Below, piece after piece: positions 5,354 through 8,191 of a DNA stretch of 8,191 nucleotides; within the stretch, counting starts at the first letter, position 1, and the number at the start of each line of letters is the position of its first letter. Made by a program: the position numbers and the translations under genes. This DNA is from Pseudomonadota bacterium (lineage in GTDB: Bacteria; Pseudomonadota; Gammaproteobacteria; Pseudomonadales; Pseudomonadaceae). The stretch is from positions 1-8,191 of the forward strand of contig JAEWGL010000140.1 in the NCBI GenBank assembly GCA_023388335.1, read 5' to 3'. The notes beneath the pieces are model-generated. The model was not told the DNA's origin and did not search any database. It worked only from the letters and a program-made list of their open reading frames with translations.

Positions 5354-5737
5354 TCAGGCCCGGCGAACCTTGAAGCCGAACATGCATTCGATGTCGTGGT
5401 ACTCGCAGCGCTCGTAGGCCTTGTACTTGGCCTGCGATGGCGTGCTGGCGAAAACATCGACAATGGTTCGATTGGTTATGTCCCACCAGTCCCAGCCGTT
5501 GACTAGCACCTGGTAGCGCTTCAGCGGAAGCTTCTCGGCCATCTCGCCGTACTGCATCTCCCAGGTTGGGTGGTAGTTGCGGATGCGTTTCTTCGGGTCG
5601 CTGTCGAGGATGACGCCGATGTAGTGGCCTCGGTCGGCCATGATCACACCTGGCTCACCATTGGCGATCACTCGACGCCCGACCTCGGCCGGTACGCCGT
5701 AGTGACTGCGCACGTAGGCGCAATTGAAGTTGCTCAT
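5354..5737 (-). CDS. 127-aa conserved phage protein, function unknown
   Basis: Opens MSNFNCAYVRSHYGVPAEVG and continues RRVIANGEPGVIMADRGHYI, GVILDSDPKKRIRNYHPTWE. This first half is beta-rich, with the glycine spacing of a small SH3/KOW-like barrel (V-P-A-E-V-G-R-R-V ... G-x-P-G-V-I ... G-V-I-L), which is structural inference only. The second half (KRYQVLVNGWDWWDITNRTI ... AYERCEYHDIECMFGFKVRR) is aromatic-rich. ATG 5737 has AAGGAG 7 bases upstream and lies 14 bases from the preceding stop with no hairpin leader, so it is probably co-translated with the 183-aa gene. It ends in GCCTGACC. Codon use and frame are clean; I know of no assigned function. Confidence 0.9.
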   Translation of the reverse strand: MSNFNCAYVRSHYGVPAEVGRRVIANGEPGVIMADRGHYIGVILDSDPKKRIRNYHPTWEMQYGEMAEKLPLKRYQVLVNGWDWWDITNRTIVDVFASTPSQAKYKAYERCEYHDIECMFGFKVRRA

Positions 5738-5751
5738 GGATCGCTCCTTGA

Positions 5752-6303
5752 TCAGGCGGCTTTGCGCGCATTGAGCACGCGCTGGCGGGCTGTTTCGTAC
5801 TCGCTGCTGACGATTTCAACCAGGCCGTCGACATCGCCGTCAGCCGCCTTGCTGCCCAGGTTCAGGTACACGGTGTCGCCGTAGATGAAGCAAACTCCGC
5901 CACTGAGCCAGATGCCGCCGCGCTCGACGCCAATGGCCTCCCACATTTCGTCCCGGTCGATATCGTCCGGGCAATGTGCTTTCCAGAGGTCTTCCAGGCG
6001 CTGGTGCTCAGCCTTCTCGGCGGCCCGCACCTCCTTGTCGCTGCCCTTGGCATGCTTGGCAGCACGCCGCAGCGAGCGGTAGCCATACTCGTCGGGTCGG
6101 CACCAGTGCACATCAAGCTCGCGGCTGGCGCTGAGCTTGATGCCGCCAACGTAATTGCGGGAGCCGCTATGCATCGGCGATGCGGCGGCGCCGAAGGCTT
6201 GGCCCAGTTTCTCGCGCTGGGCGTTCCAGGCGGCCTTCTTCTCATCCCAGGCGCGCACGGCGGCCAGGACCTTTGGCGATTCGGTCTTGTAGAAGTAGCT
6301 CAT
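5752..6303 (-). CDS. 183-aa conserved phage protein, function unknown
   Basis: First gene of the long minus-strand series. It opens MSYFYKTESPKVLAAVRAWD, then EKKAAWNAQREKLGQAFGAA. A middle basic/helical part (YGYRSLRRAAKHAKGSDKEV and RAAEKAEHQRLEDLWKAHCP) precedes ERGGIWLSGGVCFIYGDTVY. The C-terminus LVEIVSSEYETARQRVLNAR ends KAA. No catalytic motif, membrane span or signal peptide is seen. ATG 6303 is chosen because GGAG lies 6 bases upstream. An in-frame ATG at 6348 would translate the leader hairpin as PHPATEGGAC and is rejected. It ends GCCTGATC, a one-base variant of the shared octamer. Real gene, unknown role. Confidence 0.9.
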   Translation of the reverse strand: MSYFYKTESPKVLAAVRAWDEKKAAWNAQREKLGQAFGAAASPMHSGSRNYVGGIKLSASRELDVHWCRPDEYGYRSLRRAAKHAKGSDKEVRAAEKAEHQRLEDLWKAHCPDDIDRDEMWEAIGVERGGIWLSGGVCFIYGDTVYLNLGSKAADGDVDGLVEIVSSEYETARQRVLNARKAA

Positions 6304-6321
6304 GGCTTTCTCCGAGCATGC

Positions 6322-6346
6322 GCCGCCCTCCGTAGCCGGATGCGGC
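6322..6346 (-). promoter_or_regulatory. Leader hairpin before the 183-aa gene
   Basis: GCCGC and GCGGC pair, then an internal loop, then TCC with GGA around GGCTAC in the minus-strand transcript. CGGAGAAA follows as Shine-Dalgarno. Together with the upstream block this leader is nearly the same as that of the adenine-type methyltransferase gene at 7498. Confidence 0.7.
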
Positions 6347-6364
6347 ATGGTGGCAATTGGGTTG
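6342..6364. repeat. 23-base leader repeat, copy 1
   Basis: Matches 7535-7557 at 21 of 23 positions (differences C/T and G/T). The minus-strand core is CCACCATGCCGC preceded by CAACC and AATT. It overlaps the 5' arm of the leader hairpin of the 183-aa gene. It supports common descent of the two leaders by duplication or recombination. Confidence 0.8.
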
Positions 6365-6694
6365 AAGAAGATTTAGTCGTTGAGTAGGATGGGATATTGG
6401 CTTGCGGCTTGTGTCGCATGCCTACAGCGTTGGGCTCATAGTGAACTGCAACCTAAAGCTAACCGAAGTCCTGGCCGTCCTAGCCGATCTGGTAACGCTG
6501 TACCTTCCAATCGCTCCATTCATTGCTGTATTTGACCTGGGGGTTGCTATGACGATTATGACAATGCTGAACTGGTGCGAGGCGGTTACTGCGGGGTCTG
6601 AAAGGACTGGCCAGGCATTCGAGCTTTAGTTTGTGGCGAGCTACCAATAGGCCGCCCGGGGAAATCTGATTTGCCCAAGACCCGCACCAATTTG

Positions 6695-6724
6695 AAAAAA
6701 GACTGATTTTTCAGTCTTTTTTTT
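6695..6724. terminator. Bidirectional rho-independent terminator
   Basis: AAAAAAGACTGA and TCAGTCTTTTTT form a 12-bp stem around a TTTT loop, followed by eight T on the plus strand. The minus strand likewise ends its stem in TTTTTT. It lies 34 bases past the stop of the putative adenine methyltransferase gene and would end that transcript, and any plus-strand transcript coming from 6402-6629. The core stem GACTGA/TCAGTC is A/T-flanked rather than GC-rich, but the form is classic. Confidence 0.9.
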
Positions 6725-6757
6725 CGTCGCCGATTACGTTTTCTAACTAGCTGATGC

Positions 6758-7498
6758 TCAAGCCGAAATGATCGCGACGCAGGTGTTGACCATGGTGCCG
6801 GAGGTCTTGAAGGACGCGTCAGGCAGGTTGACGATGTTGCCGCTGCGCGCTGATACGATGCCCCTGAAGTCCCGGGATAGGGCGTCCTCTCGGAAGATAA
6901 CACCCGTAGGCATGATCGCCACCAGAAGCCCCCGCGGCCGGAGGAACTTTAGAGCGTGCAGCACGTGGTGAATATCGCTGCGCTTCTTGTCGAACGGCGG
7001 GTTCATCACGACGCGGTCATAGATCGGTTCTGACTCAATGCTGAGGAAGTCGGCGCACCGTACAGAGCGGAAGGGCAATTGCTCCAGGTGGTTAGCGTTG
7101 TCCGGCAGAAGCTCGACGCAATCTACCTCAAGGCCGGCGATGGCCAGGGCTCTGGCAATGGCGCCTCGGCCCGCAGAAGGCTCTAGGGCAGACATTCCCT
7201 TGCCCAGCTGCGCGAACTCCAGTAGCCGATCAACCACAGGGCCAGGCGTTGGGAAGAAGCCAAGGTCCTTCGGTACCGCGATCTCGCCGGTGAGGATGAT
7301 GTTCTCGATCGCCTCGGCGGCGTCATCAGCAAACAGATGCGCTTTAGCCTTGGTATTCCATTTGCCTCCGGCCGCCTTCAGGACCTTGTCCAGGCGGGCA
7401 TACAAGTTTCGATCCAGCTGGCCGCTGGTGATGAATAGCTTGTTGCCATCGGTGCGGGAAGCGCTGAGCAGCGCCATGACTTCGGTGTCAACCTTCAT
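6758..7498 (-). CDS. Putative phage N6-adenine-type DNA methyltransferase
   Basis: 246-aa class I SAM-dependent methyltransferase. The N-terminal part (LDRNLYARLDKVLKAAGGKW, 28-47) precedes the catalytic domain. Motif X-like FFPTP at 81-85 precedes SAM motif I, ALEPSAGRGAIA (104-115). An acidic motif II follows at VDCVEL (125-130), then the catalytic NPPF at 166-169 in VVMNPPFDKK. The N-P-P-F/Y motif marks amino methyltransferases, mostly adenine-N6 on DNA; a different substrate cannot be excluded. No target-recognition domain is obvious, so specificity is unknown. ATG 7498 has AGGAG 6 bases upstream; an extended start at 7585 would translate the leader hairpin. The gene is alone on its transcript: terminator downstream, divergent gene upstream. 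It ends GCTTGA, not the shared octamer. Confidence 0.92.
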   Translation of the reverse strand: MKVDTEVMALLSASRTDGNKLFITSGQLDRNLYARLDKVLKAAGGKWNTKAKAHLFADDAAEAIENIILTGEIAVPKDLGFFPTPGPVVDRLLEFAQLGKGMSALEPSAGRGAIARALAIAGLEVDCVELLPDNANHLEQLPFRSVRCADFLSIESEPIYDRVVMNPPFDKKRSDIHHVLHALKFLRPRGLLVAIMPTGVIFREDALSRDFRGIVSARSGNIVNLPDASFKTSGTMVNTCVAIISA

Positions 7499-7514
7499 GT
7501 GTTTCTCCTGGATG

Positions 7515-7537
7515 CGCGAGGCCCTGCCAGGGTCGCG
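7515..7537 (-). promoter_or_regulatory. Leader hairpin before the adenine-type methyltransferase gene
   Basis: The most stable of the leader hairpins: CGCGA with TCGCG outside, CCCT with AGGG inside around GGC, and a two-base CC bulge in the minus-strand transcript. The Shine-Dalgarno AGGAG follows within about 5 bases. Confidence 0.75.
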
Positions 7538-7557
7538 GCATGGTGGTAATTTGGTTG
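7535..7557. repeat. 23-base leader repeat, copy 2
   Basis: Second copy of the block at 6342-6364 (21 of 23 identical), in the same orientation and the same place relative to its hairpin and start codon, although the genes that follow are unrelated. Confidence 0.8.
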
Positions 7558-7603
7558 GGAATGGGGTATTACGGATTACCGGCATGACGCGTCTGGAGTG
7601 GAT

Positions 7604-8191
7604 ATGCGCAAATATCTTTACGGGAAGAATTTATATCTTAAAGACTGGATTAATGGAAAGCAGGGAATACGGCTAAGTGATCTCGCTTATTACTCCATAA
7701 TGGAAAATGAGCGAATGCGAGACAACGAGCTCGCTAAAGAATTCGTTTACGACAAAGAGCTGGTGGTTTTTAACGTTAACGGAGTTTCGCTCAATCCTAG
7801 GGATATGTCCGCGAATCCGGTCATGACTGTGTTTCCAGAAAGATGCTTCTGCGTGTGCTTCAGCGGCAAAAAGGACGATCCCGTTCTATTCGAGCGATTC
7901 AAGGCTGATACATGCATCGAAGTCGACGTGCTGAATCTCGTTGAGCTACTGAGAGCGGGGGTTTCACGTCTAGAAGGCACAACAGTAGTCCACCGAGATG
8001 TAAATTACTATCCAGCGGTAATGGCCAGCCCTGCGCCTGATCTATTGTCGGCGGTGTTTTATAAACGAGATATTTATGCGGTGGAGGACGAATATAGGAT
8101 AGCGGTAACCATCCCGACCCATCGTAAGTTTTTTAAAGGGCCAGATGGTGCAAGCGTTGCTATATTTTCCGACGACCCTATGGATATACGG
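7604..8191 (+). CDS. AT-rich divergent accessory gene, cut by right edge; possible DUF2971 relative
   Basis: 196 codons open to the edge without a stop. It opens MRKYLYGKNLYLKDWINGKQ, then GIRLSDLAYYSIMENERMRD. A central part RCFCVCFSGKKDDPVLFERF then KADTCIEVDVLNLVELL is followed by VNYYPAV and later AVFYKRDIYAVEDEYRIAVT. The order CFS...F.AD.CIE.D...Y...EYRI weakly recalls DUF2971 proteins (CFS...W..YA....G..L.F ... E.EYR), some of which sit near phage-defence genes; this is a motif impression, not a match. ATG 7604 has GGAG 5 bases upstream. Base composition drops sharply (24 of 60 G+C at 8041-8100) and codons such as ATA, AGG and CTA appear, which is unlike the early genes and typical of a recently acquired moron or a host-flank gene. 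Divergent from the methyltransferase gene. Confidence 0.85.
   Translation, partial: MRKYLYGKNLYLKDWINGKQGIRLSDLAYYSIMENERMRDNELAKEFVYDKELVVFNVNGVSLNPRDMSANPVMTVFPERCFCVCFSGKKDDPVLFERFKADTCIEVDVLNLVELLRAGVSRLEGTTVVHRDVNYYPAVMASPAPDLLSAVFYKRDIYAVEDEYRIAVTIPTHRKFFKGPDGASVAIFSDDPMDIR
7630..7659 (-). promoter_or_regulatory. Candidate sigma70 promoter for the adenine-type methyltransferase gene
   Basis: TTTCCA (4 of 6 to TTGACA) and TATAAA (5 of 6 to TATAAT) with an 18-base spacer on the minus strand. It would give a leader of roughly 125 bases. It lies inside the first codons of the divergent plus-strand gene, in AT-rich DNA where chance matches are frequent. Confidence 0.3.

Larger units (their letters stand above)
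6304..6757. other. Spacer between two transcription units
   Basis: 454 bases without a confident gene. The left end holds the leader of the 183-aa gene; the right end holds the terminator at 6695-6724. Because that terminator should stop transcription from the methyltransferase gene, the promoter of the long minus-strand series is expected here. I find only weak matches (for example TTAGCT with TATGAG 16 bases apart, about 6455-6428) and do not call one. A plus-strand frame at 6402-6629 (75 codons from TTG, hydrophobic, with rare codons CTA, ATA and AGG) converges on the terminator. It has no clear Shine-Dalgarno and is doubtful. Confidence 0.55.

Noticed and set aside
5160..5486. 108-codon minus-strand frame
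   Set aside because: Overlaps three better features (127-aa gene end, leader hairpin, frameshifted gene start) in another frame; His/Arg-rich shadow composition.
6586..6903. 105-codon minus-strand frame crossing the methyltransferase stop
   Set aside because: Out of frame with the methyltransferase, runs through the terminator hairpin and gives a low-complexity Arg/Ser/Pro sequence.
7038..7676. 212-codon plus-strand frame
   Set aside because: Antisense to the methyltransferase with intact SAM and NPPF motifs; Ser/Arg-rich shadow translation. It also runs through the leader of that gene.

Overview
The window looks like the integrase-proximal early region of a temperate phage or prophage, most likely of Pseudomonas. 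The evidence is the GC-rich sequence (41 of 60 bases are G or C at 6001-6060), the gene families (Arm-domain tyrosine integrase, MerR-like excisionase, DUF7694-type protein, phage m5C methyltransferase, Lar-like zinc protein), and the run of short, tightly packed, mostly uncharacterised genes on one strand. No tRNA, rRNA, CRISPR array, insertion sequence or att site is visible. The integrase runs off the left edge, so any attachment site lies outside the window.

Layout, read along the minus strand from right to left. A putative adenine-N6-type DNA methyltransferase (7498-6758) is followed by a strong bidirectional terminator (6695-6724). A mostly empty spacer of about 450 bases comes next. 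A long minus-strand series then begins at 6303: a 183-aa phage protein, a 127-aa phage protein, a frameshifted 128-aa phage gene, a DNA cytosine-5 methyltransferase, a Lar-like zinc/coiled-coil protein, a small membrane protein, a 184-aa phage protein, a 47-aa NinX/DUF2591-like fragment, a 126-aa Cys-rich protein, a DUF7694-type protein, a micro-ORF, excisionase and finally integrase (cut by the left edge). Many junctions are translationally coupled (ATGA, GTGA or TGATG overlaps). Two features interrupt this order. One is a plus-strand gene pair at 3529-3944 lying inside the minus-strand series. The other is an AT-richer plus-strand gene from 7604 that runs off the right edge.

Functionally, integrase and excisionase handle integration and excision. 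The two methyltransferases of different chemistry and the Lar-like protein suggest a phage-genome modification or anti-restriction role. The rest are accessory early genes without an assignable function.

The most unusual structural pattern is in the spacers. Six minus-strand genes that have a real leader carry a GC-rich hairpin directly upstream of the Shine-Dalgarno. Two of these leaders share a near-identical 23-base block. Five genes end in the same GCCTGACC octamer and a sixth ends in GCCTGATC. Together these look like shared boundary or linker sequences flanking exchangeable gene cassettes, or a common post-transcriptional control element. Other points to check are a one-base frameshift at a seven-C run, a 160-base xis/int coding overlap, and two divergent genes whose start codons share a CATG palindrome.
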